This document shows, piece by piece, positions 52,539 to 60,868 of a stretch of 64,000 bases of DNA. A model generated the notes under the pieces. That model made no database searches, was not told the DNA's origin, and saw only the letters and a program-made list of their open reading frames with translations. The position numbers and the translations under genes were made by a program. Position 1 is the stretch's first letter, and every line of letters begins with the position of its first letter. The DNA comes from Geobacter sp. DSM 9736 (GTDB taxonomy: Bacteria; Desulfobacterota; Desulfuromonadia; Geobacterales; Geobacteraceae): assembly GCF_900187405.1 (NCBI RefSeq), contig NZ_LT896716.1, forward strand, positions 3,100,753 through 3,164,752, written 5' to 3'.

Positions 52539-52958
52539 ATGGTTGAAAAAATGGACGAAATGAAGGAGTTGCTCCTGAAGATGAAGGAGGACACCCTCAA
52601 AGAGATAAGCAAAGCGGTCAGGACCGGCTCCGACGTAAAGAGCGGCGAACCGAGCGGAGATATCTACGACCAGGCTTCATCGGAGCGGGACCGGGAGCTG
52701 GGGCTCCTGCTGAGCGACCGTGAACGGGAGAAGCTGCGCAATATCGATGAAGCCCTGATGAAAATCGAAGAGGGTGAGTTCGGCATCTGCGAGGAGTGCG
52801 AAGAGGAGATTCCTCTCGGAAGACTGAAGGTCGTCCCCTTCGCGCGGTTCTGCGTCAAGTGCAAGTCGGACATCGAGAAGCAGCAGGCACAGACGAAGCG
52901 GTTCGAAGAGGAGCGTGTCTACCGGGACATCGCCCTCGGCGAGGAAGAAGAGGCGTAA
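52539..52958 (+). CDS. DksA/TraR family C4 zinc-finger protein
   Basis: A 139-residue protein with an N-terminal coiled coil (MDEMKELLLKMKEDTLKEI; later RDRELGLLLSDREREKLRNIDEAL), and the C4 zinc finger C84/C87 and C105/C108 (FGICEECEEEIP, RFCVKCKSD). The family binds RNA polymerase through the secondary channel and works with ppGpp. The short length fits the delta-proteobacterial DksA-like group. The coiled-coil tip DxxDxA is not obvious, so DksA itself is not certain. Own promoter and terminator. Confidence 0.9.
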   Translation: MVEKMDEMKELLLKMKEDTLKEISKAVRTGSDVKSGEPSGDIYDQASSERDRELGLLLSDREREKLRNIDEALMKIEEGEFGICEECEEEIPLGRLKVVPFARFCVKCKSDIEKQQAQTKRFEEERVYRDIALGEEEEA

Positions 52959-52971
52959 GCCAGGCTACAAA

Positions 52972-53003
52972 AAGGCCGCTATCGCTAGCGGCCTTCATTT
53001 TTT
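52972..53003 (+). terminator. Rho-independent terminator after DksA-like gene
   Basis: AAGGCCGCTA (52972-52981), loop TCGC, TAGCGGCCTT (52986-52995), then CATTTTTT. Confidence 0.9.
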
Positions 53004-53125
53004 CTTAATCCCAATTCAAATCAATCCCACCTGCCCGACCATCCCAAGGTATGCTGCGCTTTTCATCGCCTCCTGACCCTGCCGCTGATGATTTTATACA
53101 TCTCAAAACAAAGTTAGCTCAGGCA

Positions 53126-54604
53126 CTATTTCCGTGCCGACGCAAGCTTCGCCCCGTAATGCCCGAGCAGGACTACAACGGGAAACGAGGCGAAGACGCA
53201 GCCGGCATAGATCCACCTGGAAAATGCCGATTGTCCGAAGCTTAAACGGGCCATTGCGGCGCTACCAACCAGGAGGAACAGGGATACCGTAAGCCATATC
53301 TTTCTGAAGAAGACAGGCGCACGCGCTCCGTGAAATTTGCGACGCCAATCAAGAATGCCTGAAAAGAAGGAAACGGGGATCATGCATAAGGCAATGAGCA
53401 GCAGATGCAGCACGGTGCGTTCCAGGTAGACATCTCCGGTAGCGATGGAAAGTAGAAGGAGGAATGCTGCTGCCGGAATGAGCCCGTTGTTTACATGGGC
53501 CACTACCGCGTGGAGCAGGAAGACATTCCAGATATCGACAAGCAAGCCGCGCAGTCCGTTCAATGTAAACGCTCCCTGTGCATCTGCAGTACTGGCAATG
53601 CCGGCGGACGTGAAGCCGACCATGCCCCCGTTTTCCTCATCTATCAGTTTCAATGAAAGCGAGCTTAAGCTCTTACGGATCGTAAGCGGCGGGACATGGA
53701 CCTGAGGGGTGGCCTCGAAGCACTCCTGCAGACGATAGTTCGGTATTCCGGGGCGGATGTGGTGGAGGTGATGGAAGCCGATGTTCGCAGTGAACCATTG
53801 CAGCAGCCTCGGCAGCTTGTAGTATGACGCCCCCTCCAGCGCCACCCTGATCGGATCGACCTTTTCATGCCGCGCCCAATAGATCCCCCGGAAATTGTGC
53901 TGGATGTAGAACAGCCAGATGCCGACAGTGGCCGCTATCAGCAGCACCGGCAGCTGTACCGCCGCGTATGCCCTTAAACCCACGGTTGCAGAGGCGGCGC
54001 TGATTATTGTAAGGAGGGCTATGTTGGTGAACAGGACGCTGTAGAGGTCGCGCCTCTTCCACCCTCTGAAGGGGAACCTGTTTCTCAGCAGAAACACCCA
54101 CCCGGGGCCGAGGCCGAACATGACGAGCGGGCTGCGGTACAGCCGGTAACCCAACCGCTTGAAGAATGAAGCTTCCCGGTACTCCTCCACCGTCAGGGTC
54201 CGGATATCACCTGTTCCGCGCCTGTCCAGATCACCTGCAGTGACGTGATGCACTGCATGGGTACGCCGCCAGTCGTCGAAAGGCGTGAAGGTGAGGATGC
54301 CGGTGATATATCCGATGATTCTGTTCGCGCGGGGTGACGGAAGGAAGGAGCCATGCGTGCAGTCATGGAAGATGATGAAGATCCGGACTAGATACGCCGC
54401 ACCTATCACCGCAAGACCGAGCGTGATCGCATACGGGACGTGAAGATGTATGGATAGAAACATCAGGTTTAGAACAAGAACGTAAGGGAGCAGGGTGTTA
54501 AGGAGTTGCAATTTCGCCTTTCCGGGATCGGGTCTAGCGAACCGAGCGGTCTGCGCGTACCAATCCGGTTTCGCAGCATGACGAAAGGGGGATTCCGTAG
54601 TCAT
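53126..54604 (-). CDS. Fatty acid desaturase family protein with C-terminal membrane extension
   Basis: A 492-residue membrane protein. Three histidine boxes of the diiron desaturase family are present: HDCTHGS, HAVHH (in WRRTHAVHHVTAGD) and HHLHH (in NIGFHHLHHIRPGIP). They introduce double bonds in acyl chains using oxygen. Beyond residue about 345 an extra region of about 150 residues adds several membrane spans (VVAHVNNGLIPAAAFLLLLS, LLLIALCMIPVSFFSG), larger than usual. Start ATG at 54604 is favoured by AAGGAGG spacing (54607 also possible). The Shine-Dalgarno lies in a perfect palindrome. Confidence 0.92.
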   Translation of the reverse strand: MTTESPFRHAAKPDWYAQTARFARPDPGKAKLQLLNTLLPYVLVLNLMFLSIHLHVPYAITLGLAVIGAAYLVRIFIIFHDCTHGSFLPSPRANRIIGYITGILTFTPFDDWRRTHAVHHVTAGDLDRRGTGDIRTLTVEEYREASFFKRLGYRLYRSPLVMFGLGPGWVFLLRNRFPFRGWKRRDLYSVLFTNIALLTIISAASATVGLRAYAAVQLPVLLIAATVGIWLFYIQHNFRGIYWARHEKVDPIRVALEGASYYKLPRLLQWFTANIGFHHLHHIRPGIPNYRLQECFEATPQVHVPPLTIRKSLSSLSLKLIDEENGGMVGFTSAGIASTADAQGAFTLNGLRGLLVDIWNVFLLHAVVAHVNNGLIPAAAFLLLLSIATGDVYLERTVLHLLLIALCMIPVSFFSGILDWRRKFHGARAPVFFRKIWLTVSLFLLVGSAAMARLSFGQSAFSRWIYAGCVFASFPVVVLLGHYGAKLASARK

Positions 54605-54610
54605 CATTGC

Positions 54611-54627
54611 CTCCTTTCGGAAAGGAG
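54611..54627 (-). promoter_or_regulatory. Palindrome masking the desaturase Shine-Dalgarno
   Basis: On the minus strand CTCCTTTC-C-GAAAGGAG, immediately before GCAATGATG. The right arm contains the AAGGAG of the ribosome binding site; the left arm can pair with it (about 6 bp plus loop). Such a hairpin could limit translation initiation. Confidence 0.5.
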
Positions 54628-54714
54628 ACTACAGGACTTTCTCTAAATATACCATCTGAAAGCCGACCCCGCGGCGTGAGGAGTGCCTGCGTCCCGGATA
54701 GTCCACAGGCGTGC

Positions 54715-54751
54715 ATGGCGGATTAGGTCAATATTGATACAATCATTGTAT
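54715..54751 (+). promoter_or_regulatory. Conserved upstream element, copy 1 (DUF2147 gene)
   Basis: ATGGC, 11 bases, ATATTG, then the perfect palindrome ATACAAT-C-ATTGTAT (54737-54751). The same layout recurs before the KaiC-like gene. TACAAT could serve as a -10 hexamer. Located 54 bp before the DUF2147 start. Confidence 0.55.
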
Positions 54752-54804
54752 TCGGTATGCCGCCTATCGAAAGCGTCAGTCAAAACCTGTTTGGGGGAGG
54801 ATGT

Positions 54805-55251
54805 ATGAAACTGTGGGCAACCTTCGTCATAATTCTGCTGGCGGCGCTGCCCGTCTACGGTGCCGGGCCGGACGACATACTCGGCTATTGGACGACGGAA
54901 AAAGGAGACGTGAAACTGGAATTTTTCAGATGTGGCAAAAAAATCTGCGGAAAGATCGTCGGCCTCGATGAGCCGGTCTACCTCGACAGCAAAGACGGGC
55001 CGGTCGGGGAAACCAAGACCGACAGGAAAAATCCCGATCCCGCCCTGAGGAAACGTCCGATTCTCGGGCTCCAGGTCATGAAAGGGGTGGCTGCAACGGG
55101 CAGAAGCACTTGGGGGGGCGGAGCCTGCTACGATCCGCAGAGTGGCAAGAATTACAAATGCAAAATGAAGCTCGTTTCCCCTGATAAATTGGAAATGCGC
55201 GGCTTTATCGGAATGTCTCTTTTTGGACGCAACTATGTACTGGTCCGTTAG
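54805..55251 (+). CDS. DUF2147 family secreted protein
   Basis: A 148-residue protein with a signal peptide (MKLWATFVIILLAALPVYG). The mature domain is DUF2147: DDILGYWTTEKGDVKLEFFRCGKKICGKIVGL, later GGGACYDPQSGKNYKCKMKL and LEMRGFIGMSLFGRNYVL. It is a small beta-barrel envelope protein of unknown function. GGGGGAGG precedes the ATG at 54805 (earlier ATG at 54757 rejected). It is followed by the KaiC-like gene with its own upstream element. Confidence 0.92.
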   Translation: MKLWATFVIILLAALPVYGAGPDDILGYWTTEKGDVKLEFFRCGKKICGKIVGLDEPVYLDSKDGPVGETKTDRKNPDPALRKRPILGLQVMKGVAATGRSTWGGGACYDPQSGKNYKCKMKLVSPDKLEMRGFIGMSLFGRNYVLVR

Positions 55252-55270
55252 GTCGTCCCCAGCGGTGTGA

Positions 55271-55307
55271 ATGGCAGAGCCGGCGAATATTGATACAATC
55301 ATTCTAT
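55271..55307 (+). promoter_or_regulatory. Conserved upstream element, copy 2 (KaiC-like operon)
   Basis: ATGGC, 11 bases, ATATTG, then ATACAATCATTCTAT, with one mismatch from the palindrome in copy 1. The order and distances equal copy 1 over 37 bp. Located 128 bp before the KaiC-like start. Confidence 0.55.
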
Positions 55308-55435
55308 CCGTCATGCGTGCATCTCCGCGTATGGCTGAATATTCATGTGATCCCGCGCCCGGTTTGTTGTCCAGAGGGTATGACATCCGAGGTTTGTCGG
55401 GGGGGTGGAACCAAGCTGCAGCCCGAGGGGGGCGA

Positions 55436-56851
55436 ATGCATTCCGTAACGGCTAAATCTTCCACAGGCATAAAAGGGCTTGACGACATAACGGGAGGTGG
55501 CTATCCGCAAGGGCGGTCGACCCTCATCGCCGGGAATGCCGGCTGCGGAAAAACAACCTTTGGAATGAGCTTCCTCATCAAGGGAATAACGGAGGATGAG
55601 CCGGGAGTATACGTAACCCTGGAAGAGACGGCGGAAGATATTGTCGCTGACATGAAGTCGGTCGGGATGGATCTTCGGCCGCTGGTGGAAAAGGGCCTGC
55701 TGTTCATCCTCCGCGTTGATCTCAGTAAGGTTACCTTGACGGAGGGAGGAGGATACGACATCGGCACCCTCTTCATACACCTTGCCGATGCCATCTCCTC
55801 CGTCGGCGCAAAAAGAGTGGTTGTGGACACACTCGATACACTTTTTTCCGGAGTATCGGATTCGGGAAAGCTGCGGCTCCAGTTGCGCGGTCTTCTCAAC
55901 TGGCTGAAGGAAAGAGGCATGACGGTCGTGGTGACTGGAGAGGCGGGATCTGAAAACATAACGCGCCGCGGGTTCGAAGAGTATATGGCCGATTGTGTGG
56001 TAGCCCTCGATTACCGCGTGACCGAAGAAATATCGACCCGACGGCTTAGGGTTGTCAAGTACCGTGGATCGGTCCATCCCTCCGATGAATTCCCTTTTCT
56101 GATCGACGACGAGGGAATAACCCTTATTCCCATCACGTCGCTGCGCCTTGAATACGAGCCATCAGGTGCCTTCCTTTCGACAGGTGTTCAGCAGTTCGAC
56201 GAAATGATGCAGGGGAAGGGATACGCACAGGGAAGCAGCGTCCTCATCTCCGGAACCCCCGGCACCGGAAAGACAACCCTCTCCATGACCTGTATTGATG
56301 CCGCCTGCCGTCGTGGGGAACGCTGTGTCTACTTCGGGTTCGAGGAGTCGGCAGCGCAGACCATGCACAATATGAAATCTGTTGGGCTTGACGTGGAACA
56401 GTGGGTGAAGAAGGGCCTGCTGCAGGTTCATGCCGCACGTGTAACCATGTACGGTCTCGAAAGGCACCTGCTTACCATGCATCGGATTGTGGACAAGTTC
56501 AGCCCGGCGATCGTGGTTCTCGACCCGATGACGGCTTTGACGGATGTCGGTACCGTGCTTCAGGCGAGGTCCATGGTGATGCGTCTGATCGACTTTCTGA
56601 AGATGCGGAAGGTGACAACGATCTTTACCGATCTCATCCATCAGGAATCGCTTGCCGTATCCACTGAAGTTCAGGTCTCTTCCCTCATAGATACCTGGAT
56701 CCTCCTTCGTGATATGGAGGAGCGGTATCGAAGGAGGCGGACGCTGTTGATTCTCAAGTCACGCGGAATAAGGCACTCGAACCGTTTATGCGAGTTAGCG
56801 ATGTCGGAAAGCGGAATAACGCTCAACCCTATCGAGGGGAAGGAGGCATAG
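55436..56851 (+). CDS. KaiC-like double-domain ATPase
   Basis: A 471-residue protein with two RecA-like KaiC domains. Domain I: GIKGLDDITGGGYPQGRSTLIAG, Walker A GNAGCGKTTFG, catalytic TLEET, Walker B RVVVDTLDTLF. Domain II: Walker A GTPGTGKTTLSM, GFEES, Walker B IVVLDPMTALTD. Outside cyanobacteria such proteins have no clock; they act in signalling or stress responses. Start at ATG 55436, with GAGGGG, leaving a 184-bp gap that holds the conserved element. Followed by the radical SAM gene after 6 bp, suggesting one operon. No KaiA or KaiB was seen. Confidence 0.93.
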   Translation: MHSVTAKSSTGIKGLDDITGGGYPQGRSTLIAGNAGCGKTTFGMSFLIKGITEDEPGVYVTLEETAEDIVADMKSVGMDLRPLVEKGLLFILRVDLSKVTLTEGGGYDIGTLFIHLADAISSVGAKRVVVDTLDTLFSGVSDSGKLRLQLRGLLNWLKERGMTVVVTGEAGSENITRRGFEEYMADCVVALDYRVTEEISTRRLRVVKYRGSVHPSDEFPFLIDDEGITLIPITSLRLEYEPSGAFLSTGVQQFDEMMQGKGYAQGSSVLISGTPGTGKTTLSMTCIDAACRRGERCVYFGFEESAAQTMHNMKSVGLDVEQWVKKGLLQVHAARVTMYGLERHLLTMHRIVDKFSPAIVVLDPMTALTDVGTVLQARSMVMRLIDFLKMRKVTTIFTDLIHQESLAVSTEVQVSSLIDTWILLRDMEERYRRRRTLLILKSRGIRHSNRLCELAMSESGITLNPIEGKEA

Positions 56852-56857
56852 CCGGAC

Positions 56858-58393
56858 ATGAAGATTCTTCTCGTCTATCCCCGATACCCCGACACGTACT
56901 GGAGTTTCCGGCATGCGTTGCCCTTCATAGGGAAGAAGGCGGTTTTTCCGCCGCTCGGTCTTCTGACGGTCGCGGCAATGCTGCCGACGAACTGGGAGAT
57001 GAGGCTGGTCGACCTGAACGTGGACCGGCTGTCGGACCGTGACCTGATGTGGGCGGACTATGCGTTCATCAGCGCAATGACGGTGCAGAGGGAGTCGGCG
57101 AAGGAGGTTCTTGACCGGTGCCGTACTCTGGGGGTCAAAACGGTCGGGGGAGGGCCGCTTTTTACCACCTGCCATGACGAGTTCCCCGACGTTACCCACC
57201 TGGTTCTCGGAGAGGCGGAGGTGACGTTGCCCCGGTTCCTGGAAGACCTTGAAAAGCAGACGCCGCAGCGCCTTTATCTCCCTGCGGGACGTCCCGATAT
57301 TTCTTTCACCCCCCTCCCCCGGTGGGAACTCATCGACCGCCGGCAGTACGCTTCCATGAACATACAGTATTCACGGGGATGCCCCTTTGATTGTGAGTTC
57401 TGCGACATCACGCAACTCTTCGGCCGAGAGCCGAGGACAAAAGCAGCGGATCAGGTAATTGCCGAACTAGAAGCGCTTTATAACGTGGGATGGAGGGGAG
57501 GGGTCTTCTTCGTTGACGACAATTTCATTGGAGACAGACAGAAGCTGAAAAGTGACGTACTTCCGGCAATGATTTCATGGATGAAGGAGCGCGGATACCC
57601 GTTCTTCTTCTATACCGAGGTATCGATCAACCTTGCGGACGACCACATCCTGATGGAGCTGATGGTCGCTGCCGGTTTCCGGGAGGTTTTCGTCGGCATC
57701 GAGAGCCCTGAAGAGGAGTCGCACCGGGAGACGGGAAAAATCCAGAATTGCAACCGCGATCTCGTCGAGTCGGTAAAGCGCATCCACCGGGCGGGGCTCC
57801 AGGTGCAGGGAGGCTTCATCGTAGGATTCGACACCGACACCCCGGCCATCTTTGAAAAGCAGCTCCGGTTCATACAGGAGAGTGGCATCGTCACCGCGAT
57901 GGTGGGGATACTGATGGTCCTGCGAGGGACAAAGCTCCATCACCGCCTCTCCCGCGAGGGAAGACTCCTCAGCGGATCTAGCGGAAACAACACGGACATA
58001 TTTCTGAATTACATTCCGCTGATGAACCCTCGTGTACTGGTTTCCGGATATCAGCGTCTGGTCAGGACAATCTATTCCCCGGATTACTTCTACGCGCGGC
58101 TGATGACCTTTCTGAAGGAGTACCGGCCATCGGGTCCGTCTCAGTGGGGAATGCTGCATCAGAGGGACATCAGGGCGTTCTTCCGGTCGATATGGTTCCT
58201 TGGTTTCATGGGGAAAGAGCGGCTGCACTACTGGAAGGTATTCCTCTGGTCGCTCCTGAGGAAGCCACAACTGCTTCCACTTGCCATAACAATGGCGATC
58301 TATGGCTTTCACTTTCGCACCGTCGCCGACCGGATATGCTCCTCGCCCGATGGCGGAGTGGACGCTGAGGGTGCTGCGGCAATGCAGAACTGA
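56858..58393 (+). CDS. B12-binding-domain radical SAM protein (DUF4070/HpnP-like)
   Basis: A 511-residue protein. The N-terminal Rossmann-like B12-type domain (about 1-150) begins MKILLVYPRYPDTYWSFRHA and includes FPPLGLLTVAAMLP and VKTVGGGPLFTT. The radical SAM core has Cys-x3-Cys-x2-Cys in SRGCPFDCEFCDITQLFGREPRTK, with FFVDDNFIGDR and FVGIESPEEE. The C-terminal part resembles DUF4070. Hopanoid C-2 methylase HpnP is a close pattern relative, but HpnP itself cannot be claimed. It probably modifies a lipid or other hydrophobic substrate by a B12/SAM radical mechanism. Confidence 0.9.
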   Translation: MKILLVYPRYPDTYWSFRHALPFIGKKAVFPPLGLLTVAAMLPTNWEMRLVDLNVDRLSDRDLMWADYAFISAMTVQRESAKEVLDRCRTLGVKTVGGGPLFTTCHDEFPDVTHLVLGEAEVTLPRFLEDLEKQTPQRLYLPAGRPDISFTPLPRWELIDRRQYASMNIQYSRGCPFDCEFCDITQLFGREPRTKAADQVIAELEALYNVGWRGGVFFVDDNFIGDRQKLKSDVLPAMISWMKERGYPFFFYTEVSINLADDHILMELMVAAGFREVFVGIESPEEESHRETGKIQNCNRDLVESVKRIHRAGLQVQGGFIVGFDTDTPAIFEKQLRFIQESGIVTAMVGILMVLRGTKLHHRLSREGRLLSGSSGNNTDIFLNYIPLMNPRVLVSGYQRLVRTIYSPDYFYARLMTFLKEYRPSGPSQWGMLHQRDIRAFFRSIWFLGFMGKERLHYWKVFLWSLLRKPQLLPLAITMAIYGFHFRTVADRICSSPDGGVDAEGAAAMQN

Positions 58394-58454
58394 AAACAGA
58401 TCCATTATGGCGCCGCGTGAGGAGTAGCATTGCGGAAACAGGAGGAGGTGCTGG

Positions 58455-58655
58455 ATGAAGTTCGAATACAAATTTACGAAGGCCGCAGCCCCCTTGATGA
58501 CCGTAGACCATCGGATCAACATCTCGACGCTGGTTGAAGCAACGTGGAACGGGATTGTTGACGATGCGAACACTGAAGGCGATGCCGGATGGGAGCTGAT
58601 AGCCGTTACTCCACTGGAGGGCAAGCTGCTTCTTTCCTGGAAACGGCCAAAGTAA
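58455..58655 (+). CDS. Small DUF4177-like protein
   Basis: A 66-residue protein: MKFEYKFTKA start, ASTL-type middle, and GDAGWELIAVTP followed by LLLSWKRPK. The pattern of a short beta-alpha-beta domain with GWEL-V matches the DUF4177 family of tiny conserved proteins. AGGAGG precedes the ATG. Downstream of the radical SAM gene (61 bp), perhaps same transcript. Function unknown. Confidence 0.78.
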   Translation: MKFEYKFTKAAAPLMTVDHRINISTLVEATWNGIVDDANTEGDAGWELIAVTPLEGKLLLSWKRPK

Positions 58656-58720
58656 AGGCATCTGTTTCCCGGTTGCCCGGTTGTGCATGCTCGCTTGTCG
58701 GCATTTTCGTCATGAGCGGG

Positions 58721-59704
58721 TCAGTCTGGTGAAGGGCCCAGAAGGCGCCGGTATTCCTCGATTCCGGTGCCGGTCCGCCAGTGGCCTGTTGCCTTACCGG
58801 CGAAGGTCCCACCAAGGAATATCCCCACGACCAGCAGTGCGAATAGAATTCCAGGAATAACGATCCGTCTTCCCGTCAGCTTCATCTCAAGGGCACCCTG
58901 TACTCTGCAGTGGCTTATACAGCGCCAGCAGCCGATACACTCCTCCGAATGCACCCTCTTCTTTTCCATCACGCGAATTCCCGAAGGGCATGCCGAGTTG
59001 CAGGCGCCGCATGAGACGCACATTTCCCTGTTGCGGGTCACCTTTGTCGGGGACAGGAGCGATACGAGGCCAAGCAGAGCGCCGTACGGGCATAGAAAGC
59101 GACAGAAGGGGTTGCGCAGGGGAACCGATAGCAGGAGCAGGACGAGGACGACTATGAGGGCCGTACCCGACAGATTGAGAAAGAATTCCAGGAGCCGCAC
59201 GTCGGCGATCTTGTTGTAGTCGGAATTGATGAAGGATTCCACTGCAGCGGTCGGCATCGCTATAAGGATGGAGTAGAGGAAGAACGCCAGTAGCAGGTAT
59301 TTTATCCCACGCAGTGCCAGGTCGAGCCAGCGCGGCAGGCGACTGTTTCTCCGGAGCAGCGAAAACCCGCTCTTCCATAGCAGTTCCGACACGGTCCCGA
59401 CCGGGCAGATCCAGGAGCAGAAGGAGCGTTTGAGGAGAAGCGATACCGCTATGACTGTCAGAAGAATCACCAGTGCTGCCGGATGTACAGGGTTAATTGT
59501 GCCGCTGACGATCCACTGCTTCAGCGAGAGCAATGCAGAGATGGGGAGGAAGCCCTCAACACCGTCGGGACGGGGCACGTAAGGGAGGACGCCGCCGCTG
59601 CGGATGTGTGCGACAAAGCGATAGAGCTGTACCCCCAGGTAGAGCATGAAGAAAAGAAAGAGCCACTGGATGGATATTCTGAGCGGCTGCATGAAACGGT
59701 TCAT
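58721..59704 (-). CDS. NapH/polyferredoxin-type membrane iron-sulfur protein
   Basis: A 327-residue membrane protein with about five spans. Cys motifs in order: CSWICPVGTVSE, CRFLCPYGALLG (NapH-type CX3CP on the cytoplasmic side), then two 4Fe-4S ferredoxin motifs CVSCGACNSACPSG and CIGCWRCISHC. Proteins of this type pass electrons between quinol and periplasmic or cytoplasmic partners. Only the first part resembles NapH strictly. GAGG lies before the ATG. No cytochrome gene is adjacent, so the partner is unknown. Confidence 0.91.
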   Translation of the reverse strand: MNRFMQPLRISIQWLFLFFMLYLGVQLYRFVAHIRSGGVLPYVPRPDGVEGFLPISALLSLKQWIVSGTINPVHPAALVILLTVIAVSLLLKRSFCSWICPVGTVSELLWKSGFSLLRRNSRLPRWLDLALRGIKYLLLAFFLYSILIAMPTAAVESFINSDYNKIADVRLLEFFLNLSGTALIVVLVLLLLSVPLRNPFCRFLCPYGALLGLVSLLSPTKVTRNREMCVSCGACNSACPSGIRVMEKKRVHSEECIGCWRCISHCRVQGALEMKLTGRRIVIPGILFALLVVGIFLGGTFAGKATGHWRTGTGIEEYRRLLGPSPD

Positions 59705-59788
59705 TGTGGACCTCGCGTCGTAGGTGCGACATAACCTGTCGCATGTTGGTGATATCTCCTAACCATAAAGCAGGGGGAGGAGAGACAG

Positions 59789-60007
59789 ATGGAACCAATA
59801 GTGATATTCGGAGCGTGCATCGTGATTTACTGCAGCTGGCTGTCGGTGTCCGATGCCTTGGCCGGCATCAGGTGGAAAGCGTTGAAGGGACGAGCCAGGG
59901 CTTCGGCGAGGAGGGCAGCTACTCCACGCAACCGTCCTTCCGTAGCTGCCGGTCGAGGAGATGGCGCGGCTGTACGTTGGCGAGCGCCTTTAGCAGACTC
60001 CGTTTGA
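59789..60007 (+). CDS. Possible small membrane protein overlapping ttcA antisense
   Basis: A 72-codon frame with a strong Shine-Dalgarno (GGAGGAG). The N-terminal half (MEPIVIFGACIVIYCSWLSV) could be a membrane helix. The C-terminal half is Arg/Ala-rich and runs over the 3' end of ttcA on the other strand (from 59919), which looks non-coding in this sense. Either a real short protein with a random tail or spurious. Confidence 0.3.
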   Translation: MEPIVIFGACIVIYCSWLSVSDALAGIRWKALKGRARASARRAATPRNRPSVAAGRGDGAAVRWRAPLADSV

Positions 60008-60692
60008 TGAACGGGTTTTCCTTTTCAAGCTCCGTAAGCAGTTGCTTCATCCGCTTGCGCTGGTGGTCGGCCTTTCCGCAGACAGGGCAGCAGCAGCAGA
60101 CGACGGGAAAGCGGTTGGCGCGCGAAAAATTGATGATGTCCCGTTCCTCCACATAGACCAGGGGGCGTATGACAGTCGTCACACCGTTGTCGGCCATCAT
60201 TGAGGGGGCCATAGCCTTCAGGGAGCCGACGAAGAACTGGTTTAGGAGCAGAGTTTCGATGAAATCGTCCAGGTGGTGGCCCAGGGCCAGTTTGTTGCAG
60301 CCGAGACGCTGTGCCAGGGTGTAGAGGACGCCACGCTTGAGGCGGGCGCAGATGGAGCAGTAGGATGACCCTGGGCGCCTCTTTTCCTTTATGATGTCAT
60401 AGTGATCGGTTTTCTCCATGTGGAAAGAGAAGGCGTGGGCCCGCAGGTGCTCCTCGATGATGTCCGTCCGGAAGCCCGGGTAGCCGGAGTCGATGTTGAC
60501 GGCGATCAGCTCGTATTTTACGGGTGCCCGACGGCGTAGCGTTTCCAGTATGTGAAGGAGAGAGTAGGAGTCCTTTCCTCCCGAAACGGCGACTGCAATG
60601 CGATCTCCATCAGCGATCAGCCCGTAATCTGCGACAGCCCGTCCTACTGCATTCTTGATCCGCTTGTACAGCTTGTCTTGAACCAGATCCAT
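59919..60692 (-). CDS. ttcA: tRNA 2-thiocytidine biosynthesis protein TtcA
   Basis: A 257-residue PP-loop ATPase that thiolates C32 of certain tRNAs using an iron-sulfur cluster. The PP-loop SGGKDS is at residues 37-42. Cluster Cys pair CSIC (C112, C115); later CCCCPVCGK. Other motifs: AVNIDSGYPGF, LALGHHLDDFIETLLLNQFFVGSLKAMAP, IRPLVYVEERDI. Normal TtcA is about 300 residues; this shorter type is common in deltaproteobacteria. Strand opposite to its neighbours. Confidence 0.93.
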   Translation of the reverse strand: MDLVQDKLYKRIKNAVGRAVADYGLIADGDRIAVAVSGGKDSYSLLHILETLRRRAPVKYELIAVNIDSGYPGFRTDIIEEHLRAHAFSFHMEKTDHYDIIKEKRRPGSSYCSICARLKRGVLYTLAQRLGCNKLALGHHLDDFIETLLLNQFFVGSLKAMAPSMMADNGVTTVIRPLVYVEERDIINFSRANRFPVVCCCCPVCGKADHQRKRMKQLLTELEKENPFIKRSLLKALANVQPRHLLDRQLRKDGCVE

Positions 60693-60868
60693 GTACGGCT
60701 ACCTTTCCATCCCTGAGATTAAAGAAAGGCGCAGGTGAAGTCAAGGCCGGTATCCGGAGCTGTTTTTAATGGTCACCGGGTGCCGTTTCTGTTACAAGTG
60801 CAGGTGGATAGGGTGCCGCGGCATGAGCTTGCGGCGGAATAGGGGGGAAACTTCATGGGGAGCAACGA

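Noticed and set aside
53126-54604. A second CDS on the plus strand inside the desaturase
   Set aside because: Short frames lack Shine-Dalgarno sequences and overlap the His-box frame fully.
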